NCBI RefSeq assembly: GCF_039542905.1
Contig: NZ_BAABIS010000001.1
Span: 7,626,001-7,690,000 of the forward strand
Length of the DNA: 64,000 bases
Origin: Kitasatospora terrestris
GTDB taxonomy: Bacteria > Actinomycetota > Actinomycetes > Streptomycetales > Streptomycetaceae
Direction: 5' to 3'
The notes below the pieces were generated by a model. It was not told the origin of the DNA, ran no database searches, and saw only the letters and a list, made by a program, of their open reading frames with translations. Position 1 is the stretch's first letter, and every line of letters starts with the position of its first letter. Positions 39,411 through 47,610 of the stretch are shown here, piece by piece. The position numbers were made by a program, and so were the translations under genes.

Positions 39411-39852
39411 CTGGCTCTCCCCGGTGGCGAATCGGCGCTGACGTGCCCCGCGCGCTGCTTCGGGTGCCGCCGCGGGGCCCTCCGGGGACCCTAGGCGCCC
39501 CACGCCCCGCCCCGGGTGAACTCCGGCGGAAGCCCGCACCAACTCCGCGCAGTCCCCGCTCCGGACCTGCCGCAGTGCCGTTGATTCCAGCCACTCCCTT
39601 CACGCCGGTCCCTGTGGTCCGCTTCACGTTTGGCTCCGCGAGCCGTTCCATTTGTCACGCGAACGTCCGACTGTTGACGAGCGGTCTCCGGATGCCGGGC
39701 GGATGTCATGCCCGGGGCGGTGCTTGGCAATGGCTGGTTATGGCTCTGGTCAAGGATGTGCGCACGCATAGGATCGAATTGTTGCGAGCTGGTGAACTTC
39801 AGTTCCGCGACAGACAGTTCGGGTCCGTTTCATCCTTTACAAGGAGTGGGGA
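39411..39852. other. 442-bp control region without genes
   Basis: It separates the divergent phosphodiesterase and I36-protein genes. No believable reading frame was found. The part 39590-39840 is clearly less GC-rich than the surroundings, with TTGT and TTTAC-containing stretches, and probably holds the promoter of the secreted I36 protein. A TAGGAT hexamer at about 39769 may be its -10. Confidence 0.55.
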
Positions 39853-40260
39853 ATGCGAGCTTTCAAGAAGGCCGTCGTCGGCGTGCTCGGCGCCGCCGCG
39901 CTCACCGTCGGCATGGCCGGCACCGCCTCGGCCGGCAGCTACAACGGCGTCTGCGAGTCCGCCGGCGGCGGCGAGGCGTGCCTCTACTACACGTACGACT
40001 ACGCGGGCTGGGTGTACGACACCCTGTACAGCAAGCCCAGCTACACCGGCACGTACTACGGGACCGAGATGCCGATCAACGACAGCGTCGGGTCCGTCTG
40101 GAACCGAGACCCCGACAGCTCGCTGAAGCTGTTCACCGGCGCCAACTACACCGGCAGCGTCAAGGTCGTGCCCGGCGGCGGCAAGTTCAACGCCCTCAAC
40201 ACCATCTTCAACAACGCCTTCAGCTCGCACTGTTTCACCTCGAACGCCGGCTGCCCGTAA
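39853..40260 (+). CDS. Secreted peptidase-inhibitor I36 family protein
   Basis: Exported protein of 135 residues with signal peptide RAFKKAVVGVLGAAALTVGM ending at TASA-G (residue 27). The rest is a beta/gamma-crystallin-like domain of the SMI (Streptomyces metalloproteinase inhibitor, I36) type: GEACLYYTYDYAGWVYDTLY, a Greek-key repeat SLKLFTGANYTGSVKVVPGG, and four cysteines for two disulfides. Inhibition of a metalloprotease is possible but not assured. The ATG has AAGGAGTGGGG upstream. A perfect terminator follows the stop by 8 bases. Confidence 0.85.
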   Translation: MRAFKKAVVGVLGAAALTVGMAGTASAGSYNGVCESAGGGEACLYYTYDYAGWVYDTLYSKPSYTGTYYGTEMPINDSVGSVWNRDPDSSLKLFTGANYTGSVKVVPGGGKFNALNTIFNNAFSSHCFTSNAGCP

Positions 40261-40268
40261 CGAATTCC

Positions 40269-40301
40269 GGGGCGCCCCCGAAATGACGGGGGCGCCCCTT
40301 T
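40269..40301 (+). terminator. Perfect 12-bp terminator with T-run
   Basis: GGGGCGCCCCCG and CGGGGGCGCCCC pair perfectly around AAATGA and are followed by TTT. Terminates the I36-family gene. Confidence 0.9.
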
Positions 40302-40343
40302 CCCGTGCCGTCCGACCGGAATTCCAGAATCCAGGAGAACCAC

Positions 40344-41300
40344 GTGGCCCTGCGTCCCCGGCCCCGGCCCCGGCTGCTCGGCGCGGCCGCGCTGCTCTGC
40401 GCCGTCACCGCCGTCACGGCCGTCACCGGCTGCCAGGCCGACCGGCCGCCCGCCGAACCGAGCGCCTTCTCGTCCGCACTGCCGACCCGGACCGTCGCCG
40501 GGGCGGTCGTCCCCGTCCTGCCCCTCGACGCGTACCGCCTCACCGCGGCCCAGCAGGACCACCTCCAGCAGGCCGCCGACCGGATCGCCGCCGACTGCAT
40601 GCGCGCCCAGGGCCTGACCTGGCCCGCCAGGCCCGCCGCACAGGGCGTCGAGCACGACAGCGACGAACGGCGGTACGGCGTCAGCGACGCCCGCACCGTG
40701 GCCGCGACCGGCTACCGCGTACCGCCCCCGGCCGGGGTGACCGCCGAGCAACTCGCCGAGCGCAAGCGCGCCGTCGAGGCGCGGAACGCGGCCATGACCG
40801 AGGCCGTCGTCGCCGCGTACACCGGGGAGAAGCCCGGTGCGACCACCCCGCAGGAAGCCGGCCGGGGCGGCTGCCGCGGCGAGGCCGAACAGCGGCTCGG
40901 CCTGCCGAGCGGGTACGCCGACGGCACCGACGCCGTGGAGACCGCCGTCCAGGAAGGCTGGAACAAGACCGCCGCCGACCCGCGCGCCAAGGACGCGGAC
41001 GCCAAGTGGAGCGCCTGCATGCACGGCTCCGGCTACGACTACGCCGACCCGCACCAGGCCGCCGGCGATCCGGCCTGGCGCCCCGGCGCACCGGGCGTCG
41101 GCCCCACGCCGGACGCCCGCGAGAAGGCGGTCGCCGTGCGCGACGTGGAGTGCAAGCGCAGCACCGGCTACCTGACGGCCTGGCAGACCGTGGAGATCGA
41201 GCAGCAGAACGCCCTGATCAAGGACCGGGAACCCCAGCTGCGCGCGGTCGCCGACCAGTGGCACCAGGCCCTCGTCCGCGCCGAGCAACTGCTCGGCTGA
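40344..41300 (+). CDS. Hypothetical lipoprotein, 318 residues
   Basis: Probable surface lipoprotein: basic N-terminus, hydrophobic LLGAAALLCAVTAVTAVTGC with lipobox VTGC, then a helical, Ala/Arg-rich exported domain. Cysteines occur in ADCMRAQGLTWP, RGGCRGE, SACMHGSGYDY and VECKRSTGY; the pattern CMxxxG(L/Y) appears twice and suggests two disulfide-stabilised repeats. Not assigned to a named family. The GTG at 40344 has CCAGGAGAAC upstream. It follows the I36 gene but behind a terminator. Confidence 0.75.
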   Translation: MALRPRPRPRLLGAAALLCAVTAVTAVTGCQADRPPAEPSAFSSALPTRTVAGAVVPVLPLDAYRLTAAQQDHLQQAADRIAADCMRAQGLTWPARPAAQGVEHDSDERRYGVSDARTVAATGYRVPPPAGVTAEQLAERKRAVEARNAAMTEAVVAAYTGEKPGATTPQEAGRGGCRGEAEQRLGLPSGYADGTDAVETAVQEGWNKTAADPRAKDADAKWSACMHGSGYDYADPHQAAGDPAWRPGAPGVGPTPDAREKAVAVRDVECKRSTGYLTAWQTVEIEQQNALIKDREPQLRAVADQWHQALVRAEQLLG

Positions 41301-41350
41301 CGCATCCCGGCCCCTGTCCCGCCGCCACGGGTCCGACCTACACTCCCACC

Positions 41351-41581
41351 GTGACCACGGACCTGAGGTGCACCCACTGCGGGAACACCGGACTCGACCA
41401 AGGCTTCGTCGAGGACAGCGGCCAGGGCAGCCTCGGCTACGCCCGCTGGGTGGCCGGCCCGCTGGAGCGCGGCCCGCTCGGCGGCGCCAAGCGGCTGGGC
41501 CGGCCCCGTTTCCAGATCGACGCCTTCCGCTGCCCGCACTGCGGCCACCTGGAACTGTTCGCCATGCGGCAGAGCGGCTAG
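41351..41581 (+). CDS. Zinc-ribbon protein, 76 residues
   Basis: Small protein with two CxxC knuckles, LRCTHCGNTGLD near the start and FRCPHCGHLELFA at the end, with WVAGPLERGPLGGAKRLGRP between. This is the DUF6487-like layout in which an unmodelled RNA/protein-binding ribbon ends in a LExYA-type motif. Probably a single zinc site. Function unknown. The GTG at 41351 lacks a clear ribosome site. Its stop overlaps the convergent gene's stop by 4 bases. Confidence 0.75.
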   Translation: MTTDLRCTHCGNTGLDQGFVEDSGQGSLGYARWVAGPLERGPLGGAKRLGRPRFQIDAFRCPHCGHLELFAMRQSG

Positions 41582-41937
41582 CGGCCCCCGGTCGGGTCGA
41601 CTCCCCGCGGGCGGGAGTGGTGCCGGGGCGGGTCCTCGGGGACGACGGCGGCGATCCGCACGGTGGGCGGCCGCGGTGGTGCGGGGGAGTAGGCATGGAC
41701 CACGTCGACGGCGGGACGGCCGGCGGCCGGGTCGCCCTCGATGCGGGTGGAGTACAGCTCGACCCGCAACCCGCCCTCGGTGACCGTGCGGATCGGCCGG
41801 CCCAGACGGGGCCGGAACTGCAGCTCGCGGCGCAGCCGCTCCAGGACGTTCTCCGCGCCCAGTTCCTTGGCCCGCCGGGCCGCCCGGTCGGTGACGACGG
41901 AGACGGCGTCGCCGTCCTGGTGGTCCGGGTCGCTCAC
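41578..41937 (-). CDS. Hypothetical protein, 119 residues (second gene of a coupled pair)
   Basis: Not recognised. The N-terminal half (VTDRAARRAKELGAENVLER) is helical. The middle has RPRLGRPIRTVTEGGLRVEL and then YSTRIEGDP, strand-like. The C-terminus is Pro/Arg-rich and likely disordered. The GTG at 41937 overlaps the stop codon of the upstream gene (GTGA), so translation is coupled. The two proteins may act together. Confidence 0.62.
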   Translation of the reverse strand: MSDPDHQDGDAVSVVTDRAARRAKELGAENVLERLRRELQFRPRLGRPIRTVTEGGLRVELYSTRIEGDPAAGRPAVDVVHAYSPAPPRPPTVRIAAVVPEDPPRHHSRPRGVDPTGGR

Positions 41938-42266
41938 TCGGCGCCCGACCGGTCGAGCAGGTCGGCGACGGCCCGGTCGACCGCGTCGACGGCGTCCGGG
42001 TCGGCGGCCAGCAGCACCCGGCCGCGGTAGGCCGCCAGGATCTCGGCGACCGTGGCCAGGTCGACGACGGTGCCGAGCTCGTCGACGTCGACCACCCGGT
42101 CGACCGGCACCCGGCGCAGCAACTGGGCGGCGAGCTCGCCGTCCAGGCGCTCGGCGTCACCGGGGAAGCCGTGGCCGGCCCGCAGCGCGGCCCGCAGCTC
42201 CTGCACGGTGTCCATCGGCGGCAGCCCGAAACGGCCCCCACCGTGCTCGGTGGGCTGGGCGCTCAT
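41934..42266 (-). CDS. Hypothetical protein, 110 residues (first gene of a coupled pair)
   Basis: Not recognised. Acidic, helical protein: DTVQELRAALRAGHGFPGDA, then VPVDRVVDVDELGTVVDLAT and VDAVDRAVADLLDRSG. The ATG at 42266 is followed 330 bases later by an overlapping GTG of the partner gene. The size, acidity and coupling recall small two-gene modules, but no toxin or antitoxin family was recognised. Confidence 0.6.
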   Translation of the reverse strand: MSAQPTEHGGGRFGLPPMDTVQELRAALRAGHGFPGDAERLDGELAAQLLRRVPVDRVVDVDELGTVVDLATVAEILAAYRGRVLLAADPDAVDAVDRAVADLLDRSGAE

Positions 42267-42459
42267 CCCCACCACCGCCCTCTCCCGCTCGACCCACCCG
42301 GACCCGGCCCGGGCCCGCACTGACGACGGTAGCGCCACGAGCCCACCGGCGGGAGCGGACCGCCCACCCGGGCCCAACCGGGGCCGTCACCCCCCGAACC
42401 AGCGGGCGAACCGTCCACGCGGCTTCGCGCGTACGGCCGGCGGGCGGAGACGACGCCCT

Positions 42460-42636
42460 TCAGGGTCGCCTCCGTACGCGTCGCTCCAGCTCGGCTGCTG
42501 CCACCTCGGCCTCGCTGAGAGGCCGGTCCAGGTGGATGGCGCGCCCGGACCCCGCCCCGCCGACGCCGAAGGCCCGGTGCGGGAACGGCGCCTCCCGCAG
42601 GGCCAGTACCTGCTCGCGCACTCCCTCCCAGGTCAC
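42460..42636 (-). CDS. Very small hypothetical protein, 58 residues
   Basis: A 58-residue frame beginning VTWEGVREQVLALREAPFPH and ending in a helix SEAEVAAAELERRVRRRP. Its GTG overlaps the TGA of the preceding small gene (GTGA), and third-position GC is high, so it is likely real and coupled. Not recognised. Confidence 0.55.
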   Translation of the reverse strand: MTWEGVREQVLALREAPFPHRAFGVGGAGSGRAIHLDRPLSEAEVAAAELERRVRRRP

Positions 42637-42806
42637 GGCCGGCCGCCGAAGCCGAGCGCGTTCACGGCCCGCTGCAGGCGCGTCGCCTCCCCGGCGTCGG
42701 GCTCGTACGGGAGCAGGCCCTCGGCCGAGGCGGCGGACACGACCGCGTCGGCGAGCCGTTCCGTCTCTCGCAGGTGGTCGAGTTCGGAGAGTTCGGGTCG
42801 CGTCAC
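42633..42806 (-). CDS. Very small hypothetical protein, 57 residues
   Basis: A 57-residue helical protein: VTRPELSELDHLRETERLAD, then GLLPYEPDAGEATRLQRAVN and a short Gly-rich end. The GTG at 42806 has no ribosome site; a GACACT hexamer lies 9 bases upstream. It is translationally coupled to the next small gene. Function unknown. Confidence 0.55.
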   Translation of the reverse strand: MTRPELSELDHLRETERLADAVVSAASAEGLLPYEPDAGEATRLQRAVNALGFGGRP

Positions 42807-42886
42807 GGCGGCCAGTGTCGCAGTGGCGGACGTTCAGGGCATCCCGGTTTCGCGCAGGTCGGACGCGCGGGCGGGCCCGGCGGTGG

Positions 42887-43228
42887 TCAGCAGTGGGTGC
42901 GGGCCTGCTTGATGCCCGGTTCGGCGCGGTGGATGTCGAAGGTGGTGGAGAACGTCTGCCGGGCGGTGGCGAGGTTGTCGGCGAGCGGCTGGTACTTGGT
43001 GTCCTGGAGGGCGGCCACCCGGGCCAGTTCCGCAGCCGTGTTCAGTCGGCCCAGCGCGACGTCGAAGGAGTGGTCCGAGGAGTCGCCGGACGGCTGGTCG
43101 GGCATCCGGTCGGGCAGCTTCCGCACCAGTGCGCAGGCCAACTCGCCGTCGCCGTCGGCGGATCCGCCCGAGCTGCAGGCGGCGATGGTCAACATCGCCG
43201 CGATCAGCAGAACAAGACGCCTCGTCAT
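42887..43228 (-). CDS. Small lipoprotein, 113 residues
   Basis: Signal TRRLVLLIAAMLTIAACSSG with lipobox TIAAC, so a membrane-anchored exported protein. The remainder is helical (LACALVRKLPDRMPDQPSGD, LGRLNTAAELARVAALQDTK) and ends THC, giving two cysteines beside the lipidated one. The ATG at 43228 has GAAGGGA upstream. Not assigned to a family. Confidence 0.72.
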   Translation of the reverse strand: MTRRLVLLIAAMLTIAACSSGGSADGDGELACALVRKLPDRMPDQPSGDSSDHSFDVALGRLNTAAELARVAALQDTKYQPLADNLATARQTFSTTFDIHRAEPGIKQARTHC

Positions 43229-43328
43229 GTGCTGGTCCCTTCCCCCGGTAGAACGCACCTGGCCACCCTAGCCGGTGATCTCTCCGGTGCGCCGGGGTTC
43301 GGCGCCGATCGCGCGAGGGCCGGGCCTG

Positions 43329-43475
43329 TCAACGTCCCGCTGTCCGTCGTGACCGCTCGATCCGGGCGAGGGAGGCGATGCCGACGAGGGTGAGGGCGAC
43401 AACTCCGAGTTGCCGGGCCGTGTCCTTCCAGAGCAGATGGATCATCCACTGGACTATGTCCTGCGTTTCGTTCAC
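43329..43475 (-). CDS. Very small membrane protein, 48 residues
   Basis: Starts MNETQDIVQWMIHLLWKDTA, followed by one membrane helix RQLGVVALTLVGIASLARIE and a basic end RSRRTAGR. GTG at 43475 lies 7 bases after a TACGAT hexamer and has no ribosome site, so it is read as leaderless. Function unknown. Confidence 0.6.
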   Translation of the reverse strand: MNETQDIVQWMIHLLWKDTARQLGVVALTLVGIASLARIERSRRTAGR

Positions 43476-43482
43476 GGGGGCG

Positions 43483-43488
43483 ATCGTA
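43483..43488 (-). promoter_or_regulatory. -10 hexamer TACGAT of a leaderless promoter
   Basis: On the minus strand TACGAT is followed by CGCCCCC and GTG (43475). The ten-base string TACGATCGCC also precedes the leaderless GTG at 27018. Confidence 0.5.
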
Positions 43489-43524
43489 CGCATGGCCGGA
43501 GCGATGACCGTCAGGCGGAGGGGG

Positions 43525-44337
43525 TCAGCGGTGGGCGGTGGTGAGGAGGGCGGCGTGGGGGAGGGTGAGCAGGCCGTCGGGGGCGAGGAACGGCTGGGCG
43601 AGGGTGTCGAAGTGGCGCCGGACCTCGGCGCGGGTCTCGGGGGTTTGGGCGAGGAGGAGTTGGCCGATGAAGGCGACGCCGGCTTCCGGGCCGCTCCACC
43701 ATTCGTCGGGGGTGGCGCGGTGGTCCCAGGCGAGGGTGGTGCAGGTGGCGTCGTGGAGGCCGGCGGCGGTGAGGAGGGCGGTGAGGCCGTCGGGGGTGCG
43801 GGTGAAGTCGTCCTCGGTGGCGAGCGGGGGCAGGTGGGCGGGCCGGGTGAGGCCGGCGGCTTCGACGGCGCGGCCGAGGAGGGCCTGGCCGGGCGGGGCG
43901 GGGACGGCCCAGATGGTGAGGGCGAGTCGGCCGCCGGGGCGCAGCACGCGGCGGAGTTCGGTGAGGGCCTGGCGCGGGCGGCCCACGTGGTTGAGTACGA
44001 AGTTGCCGACGACGGCGTCGAACGTCCCGTCCTCGAAGGGGAGTTCGGGGAGGGTGGCGGGCAGCACCCCGGCGGCCGGCGCGGCCTGCGCGGCGAGGGC
44101 GAGCATGCTGGGTTCGGCGTCGACGGCGGTGACCTCGGCGCCGCGTTCGCAGGCGGCGGCGGCCACGGTGCCGGTCCCGGTGCCGACGTCGAGGAGGCGG
44201 GTGCCGTCGCCGACCGCGGCGGCGTCGAGCAGTTGCGGCACGGGGTGGGCGCAGAGTCGCGCGAAGCTCCCCGCGTACGCTTCGGCCCGTCCGGCCCAGG
44301 TGCGGCGCTCGTAGGCGTCGAATGCGGTCGTCGTCAT
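43525..44337 (-). CDS. Class I SAM-dependent methyltransferase
   Basis: Methyltransferase of 270 residues. Motif I LLDVGTGTGTVAAAACERG, the acidic end of strand 2 in VTAVDAEPSML, motif II/III in FDAVVGNFVLNHVGRP and motif RELRRVLRPGGRLAL-like (LTELRRVLRPGGRLALTIWA) fit the UbiE/Methyltransf_11 group. A small-molecule acceptor is likely; which one is unknown. The ATG at 44337 has GGGGAGGGACC upstream. No operon partner is evident. Confidence 0.88.
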   Translation of the reverse strand: MTTTAFDAYERRTWAGRAEAYAGSFARLCAHPVPQLLDAAAVGDGTRLLDVGTGTGTVAAAACERGAEVTAVDAEPSMLALAAQAAPAAGVLPATLPELPFEDGTFDAVVGNFVLNHVGRPRQALTELRRVLRPGGRLALTIWAVPAPPGQALLGRAVEAAGLTRPAHLPPLATEDDFTRTPDGLTALLTAAGLHDATCTTLAWDHRATPDEWWSGPEAGVAFIGQLLLAQTPETRAEVRRHFDTLAQPFLAPDGLLTLPHAALLTTAHR

Positions 44338-44457
44338 CGTTCGGTCCCTCCCCGGTCGCGCCGCGCGGATGATCAAGGTCGCGGCCGGGAGCGACCCTAG
44401 CCCACGCAGGACGGCCCCGGCCCACCCGGGACGGGGAGGAGCGGCCGGGACGTGCGG

Positions 44458-44493
44458 GGGCGCCGCCCTCTCCTGGTGGAGAGGGCGGCGCCC
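44458..44493. terminator. Perfect 16-bp stem-loop terminator
   Basis: GGGCGCCGCCCTCTCC pairs perfectly with 44478-44493 around TGGT. It lies downstream of the VOC-protein gene on the minus strand. Confidence 0.88.
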
Positions 44494-44528
44494 GACGGCG
44501 GGCCGTGCCGGTGGCCGGCCGGGCGGGA

Positions 44529-44939
44529 CTACTTGGGCTGGTTGATGCGGACCATGTTGCCGGCCGGGTCGCGGAAGGCGCAGTCGCGGACGCCGTACGG
44601 CTGGTCCATCGGCTCCTGGAGGACGTCGGCGCCGGTGGCGCGGACCTTCTCGAAGGTGGCGTCGACGTCGTCGGTGCGGAAGATGACGCCGCGCAGCAGA
44701 CCCTTGGCCATCAGCTCGGCGACGGCCTGCCGGTCGGCGTCGGAGGCGTTCGGGTCGGCGAGCGGGGGTTCGAGGACGATCTCGACGTCCGGCTGGGAGG
44801 GGGAGGCGACGGTCACCCACCGCATGTTCTCGAAGCCGACGTCGTTGCGGACCTCGAGGCCGAGGGCGTCGCGGTAGAAGGCGAGGGCCTTCTCGTGGTC
44901 GTCGACGGCGATGAAGCACTGCGAGAGCTTGTTTTCCAT
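44529..44939 (-). CDS. VOC-family (glyoxalase/bleomycin-resistance fold) protein
   Basis: Protein of 136 residues with two beta-alpha-beta-beta-beta units: SQCFIAVDDHEKALAFYRDA and LRGVIFRTDDVDATFEKVRA, ending YGVRDCAFRDPAGNMVRINQ. VOC proteins bind a metal or a small ligand; the role may be dioxygenase, isomerase or drug-binding. It is 9 bases downstream of an AraC-type gene, so the two are almost surely one operon. A strong terminator follows. Confidence 0.92.
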   Translation of the reverse strand: MENKLSQCFIAVDDHEKALAFYRDALGLEVRNDVGFENMRWVTVASPSQPDVEIVLEPPLADPNASDADRQAVAELMAKGLLRGVIFRTDDVDATFEKVRATGADVLQEPMDQPYGVRDCAFRDPAGNMVRINQPK

Positions 44940-44948
44940 GGCTTCACG

Positions 44949-45380
44949 CTACGGACGGCCGGCGGCTTTGGCTTCTCCGTTCCTGACGGGACGGGTGTGC
45001 AGTTTGACGATGCAGGCGGGGATGGCGGCGCTGTGCCGGTGGTCGCGGGCGCGGTACGCGCTGGGGCTCTCGCCGACCAGTTCGGTGAACCGGGTGCTGA
45101 ACGAGCCGAGCGAGGTGCAACCGACCGCCATGCACACCTCGGTGACGGACAGGTCGCCGCGCCGCAGCAGCGCCTTCGCCCGTTCGATCCGGCGGGTCAT
45201 GAGGTAGCTGTACGGCGTCTCGCCGAACGCGGCGCGGAAGCTGCGCGAGAAGTGCCCCGCCGACATCAGGGCGACCCGGGCGAGCGCGGGGACGTCTAGG
45301 GGCTCGGCGTAGTCGCGGTCCATCCTGTCCCGGGCGCGGCGCAGCCGGACCAGGTCGTCGAGCGGCACCTTGTTGTTCAC
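44949..45380 (-). CDS. AraC-family helix-turn-helix regulator
   Basis: Short AraC protein of 143 residues, essentially just the double HTH: PLDVPALARVALMSAGHFSR then SFRAAFGETPYSYLMTRR (first HTH), and LSVTEVCMAVGCTSLGSFST then RFTELVGESPSAYR (second). No ligand-binding domain is attached, as in the RhaS/SoxS-like short forms often linked with VOC proteins. The GTG at 45380 is used. It is co-transcribed with the VOC gene and probably regulates it. Confidence 0.9.
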   Translation of the reverse strand: MNNKVPLDDLVRLRRARDRMDRDYAEPLDVPALARVALMSAGHFSRSFRAAFGETPYSYLMTRRIERAKALLRRGDLSVTEVCMAVGCTSLGSFSTRFTELVGESPSAYRARDHRHSAAIPACIVKLHTRPVRNGEAKAAGRP

Positions 45381-45551
45381 GACGCGTACTCCAGGTTCGG
45401 CCCACCGGGCGGATCGGTGGGCCCGACAGCGGCGCCACCTCTTCCGACGGTACCCCGCGGCGCGGACAAGTCGACCCGGCCGATATGTCGGATGCCCCGG
45501 GGAGCGGGCGCGGGTAGCGTGGACGGTCTTGATCGGGAGGGGGCGGGGCGG

Positions 45552-46439
45552 ATGAGCAGGCTGCACGAGGGTGAGCCGGAGATCGACGAGGCGCTGGTCC
45601 GGAGGTTGGTGGCTGAGCAGTTCCCGCAGTGGGCGGGGCTGCCGGTGGCGCGGGTGCGCTCGGGCGGGACGTCCAACGTGATCTACCGGCTGGGGGACGG
45701 GCTGTCCGTCCGGCTGCCGAGGATCGCCGCCGCGGCCGAGGACCTGGCGCGCGAGGACGCGTGGCTGCCCCGGCTGGCGCCGCTGCTGCCGACGGCGGTG
45801 CCGGAGCCGGTGGCGCTGGGCGAGGCGGACGCCGCGTACCCGTGGGCGTGGGCGGTGCACCGGTGGCTGGACGGCGAGGTGCCCGTGCCGGGGCGGCTGG
45901 AGCAGCCCGAGGCGCTGGCGGGGGAGCTCGGCGCCTTCGTACGGGCACTGCACGGCGCGGGCACGGCCGGCGGCCACGCCGCGTACCGCAGCGAGTCGCT
46001 CGCCTCGCGGGACGCGGCCACGCGCGCGGCGCTGGCGGCGGCAGCGGACCTGGTGCCGGACCCGGGCGCACTGCTCGCCGTCTGGGAGTCGGCCCTGGAG
46101 GCGCCGGACCGGCCGGGCGAGCCGGTGTGGATCCACGCCGACCTGCAGTCCGGCAACATGCTGCTGGGGCCCGGCGGGCGGCTCGGGGCGGTGATCGACT
46201 TCGGCTGCTTCGGGCTCGGCGACCCGGCGGTGGACCTGCTCCCCGCCTGGTACGTGCTGCCGGGCGGGGCACGGAAGGAGCTCCGGGCGGCGGCCGGCGC
46301 GGACGAGGCGATGTGGGCGCGCGGGCGGGGCTGGGCGGTGTCGGTCGCCCTGATGGAGCTGCAGTACTACCGGCGGCGCAGCCCCGCGATGGTGGCGGCG
46401 GCGCAGCGCGCGGTGGGCGGGCTGTTGGAGGGGGAGTAG
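45552..46439 (+). CDS. Aminoglycoside phosphotransferase family protein
   Basis: APH-fold kinase of 295 residues: N-lobe RSGGTSNVIYRLGDGLSVRL, substrate lid WAWAVHRWLDGE, catalytic loop WIHADLQSGNML with His195 and Asp197, and metal-binding AVIDFGCFGLGDPAVDLLPA. Unlike the APH-like protein at 12730-13821, all catalytic residues are conserved, so it should phosphorylate a small hydroxyl compound. Whether it gives antibiotic resistance is unknown. The ATG at 45552 follows GGGAGGGGGC. Confidence 0.9.
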   Translation: MSRLHEGEPEIDEALVRRLVAEQFPQWAGLPVARVRSGGTSNVIYRLGDGLSVRLPRIAAAAEDLAREDAWLPRLAPLLPTAVPEPVALGEADAAYPWAWAVHRWLDGEVPVPGRLEQPEALAGELGAFVRALHGAGTAGGHAAYRSESLASRDAATRAALAAAADLVPDPGALLAVWESALEAPDRPGEPVWIHADLQSGNMLLGPGGRLGAVIDFGCFGLGDPAVDLLPAWYVLPGGARKELRAAAGADEAMWARGRGWAVSVALMELQYYRRRSPAMVAAAQRAVGGLLEGE

Positions 46440-46563
46440 GCGCCCGCGAGCCCGCCTGGCGGGGAGCGGGTCCGCGCGCGACGGCGGGTGGAGGGGGCGG
46501 GCGGGTGGCGGCAGCGGGTGGCAGGCGGAAGGCGGCTGCGGGGGACGGCGCGTGGCCCGGCGG

Positions 46564-46986
46564 TCAGCCGGCGACGGCGGACGGGGTCGGGGCGGGCCCA
46601 CCGGTCGGGGCCGGGCGGTCGGCGGGGGCGCCCGGGAGGTCGGTCACCCGAGGGGCCGGCGCCGGCACCGGTGTCGGTGCGGCCGGGGTGCGGCCGGCGA
46701 GGCGGCAGCCGAGGCAGGCGGGGTGGCCGGTGCGGGCGGCGGTGTCGCGGTGGCGCCAGTTGCGGGCGTGCGGAGGCCGGGGGCCGCTGGGCTTGCCCCA
46801 GCCGGCGAGGTGGAGCAGCCAGGCGGCGAGGCTGCCGAGGGCGGTGAGGGCGGTGCCGGCGATCAGTCCGGCGGTGGACCCGGCGATGAGCGCCAGGCCG
46901 GTCGCGGTGGTGCCGAAGACGGCGACGGCCGTGCCGGTCCAGCCGGCGACGGTGTGGCCCATGTCGTGGTGGTCGTGTGCGCCCAT
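46564..46986 (-). CDS. HGxxPAAW-like small membrane protein with Cys-containing tail
   Basis: Protein of 140 residues. It begins AHDHHDMGHTVAGWTGTAVA, resembling actinomycete HGxxPAAW proteins (His-rich start, WTG, two membrane helices). Helices are at about 14-38 and 40-62. The tail has HPACLGCRLAGR, a CxxC knuckle, and a Pro/Ala-rich end not common in the family. The ATG at 46986 has GAAGG upstream. Function unknown. Confidence 0.7.
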   Translation of the reverse strand: MGAHDHHDMGHTVAGWTGTAVAVFGTTATGLALIAGSTAGLIAGTALTALGSLAAWLLHLAGWGKPSGPRPPHARNWRHRDTAARTGHPACLGCRLAGRTPAAPTPVPAPAPRVTDLPGAPADRPAPTGGPAPTPSAVAG

Positions 46987-47064
46987 GTCGCCTTCTTTGG
47001 TGTGATGGGGTCCGCGTGGCCGGGCGTGCGAAGGCCGGCCCGCGGTGTGAGCATTTATCTCACG

Positions 47065-47081
47065 AGCTAAGTAACTTAGAT
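47065..47081. promoter_or_regulatory. MarR operator candidate
   Basis: CTAAGT and ACTTAG form a perfect 6+1+6 palindrome (47067-47079), with a flanking A/T pair one base further out, in an AT-rich stretch 17 bases before the MarR start. A partial copy CTAAGG follows at 47084. Probably the autoregulatory site. Confidence 0.6.
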
Positions 47082-47097
47082 GCTAAGGAGATGTCCC

Positions 47098-47577
47098 GTG
47101 AAGGGCAAGCCGCGCCCCGAGGCGACCGCCGAGCAGGCGCTCTACGCGATGGACCGCATGATCGCGCTGGCCCAGTTCGGCCAGCAGGACATCGCCGCGC
47201 GGCTCGGGCTCAACGTCACCGACCTCACCTGCCTCGGCTTCGTCATCGAGGCCGCCCTCGCCGGCGAGCAGCTCGCCGCCGGCGACCTCGCCGAACGAGC
47301 CCAGCTCACCACCGGCGCCGTGACCGGCGTCCTCAACCGCCTGGAACGGGCCGGCTACGCCCGCCGCGAGGCGGACCCGGGCGACCGGCGGCGGGTCCGC
47401 GTGGTCATGGACGACACCGCGCAGGACCGGATCATGGCCGTCTACGGCCCGTTCTACGCCCGCCTCGGCGAGCTCTTCGCCGACTACACGCCGGACGAGG
47501 TCGCCGTCCTCGCCGACTGGTTCACCCGGGCGCGCGCCGCGATGCGGTCCTCCCTCGACGAGCTGAAGACCGACTGA
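47098..47577 (+). CDS. MarR-family transcriptional regulator
   Basis: Regulator of 159 residues with a winged helix-turn-helix: QLAAGDLAERAQLTTGAVTG then VLNRLERAGYARREADPGDR, where the DPGDRR wing loop is diagnostic. N- and C-terminal helices form the dimer interface. GTG at 47098 with TAAGGAG seven bases upstream is chosen. The next gene follows after 33 bases and may be its target. The palindrome upstream suggests autoregulation. Confidence 0.92.
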   Translation: MKGKPRPEATAEQALYAMDRMIALAQFGQQDIAARLGLNVTDLTCLGFVIEAALAGEQLAAGDLAERAQLTTGAVTGVLNRLERAGYARREADPGDRRRVRVVMDDTAQDRIMAVYGPFYARLGELFADYTPDEVAVLADWFTRARAAMRSSLDELKTD

Positions 47578-47610
47578 GGGCGGGATGAAGACAAAGGAGT
47601 CGGCCGGCGA

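Noticed and set aside
43378..44400. Plus-strand frame of 340 codons, Gly/Glu-rich
   Set aside because: Shadow of the methyltransferase gene, which carries clear SAM-binding motifs on the other strand.
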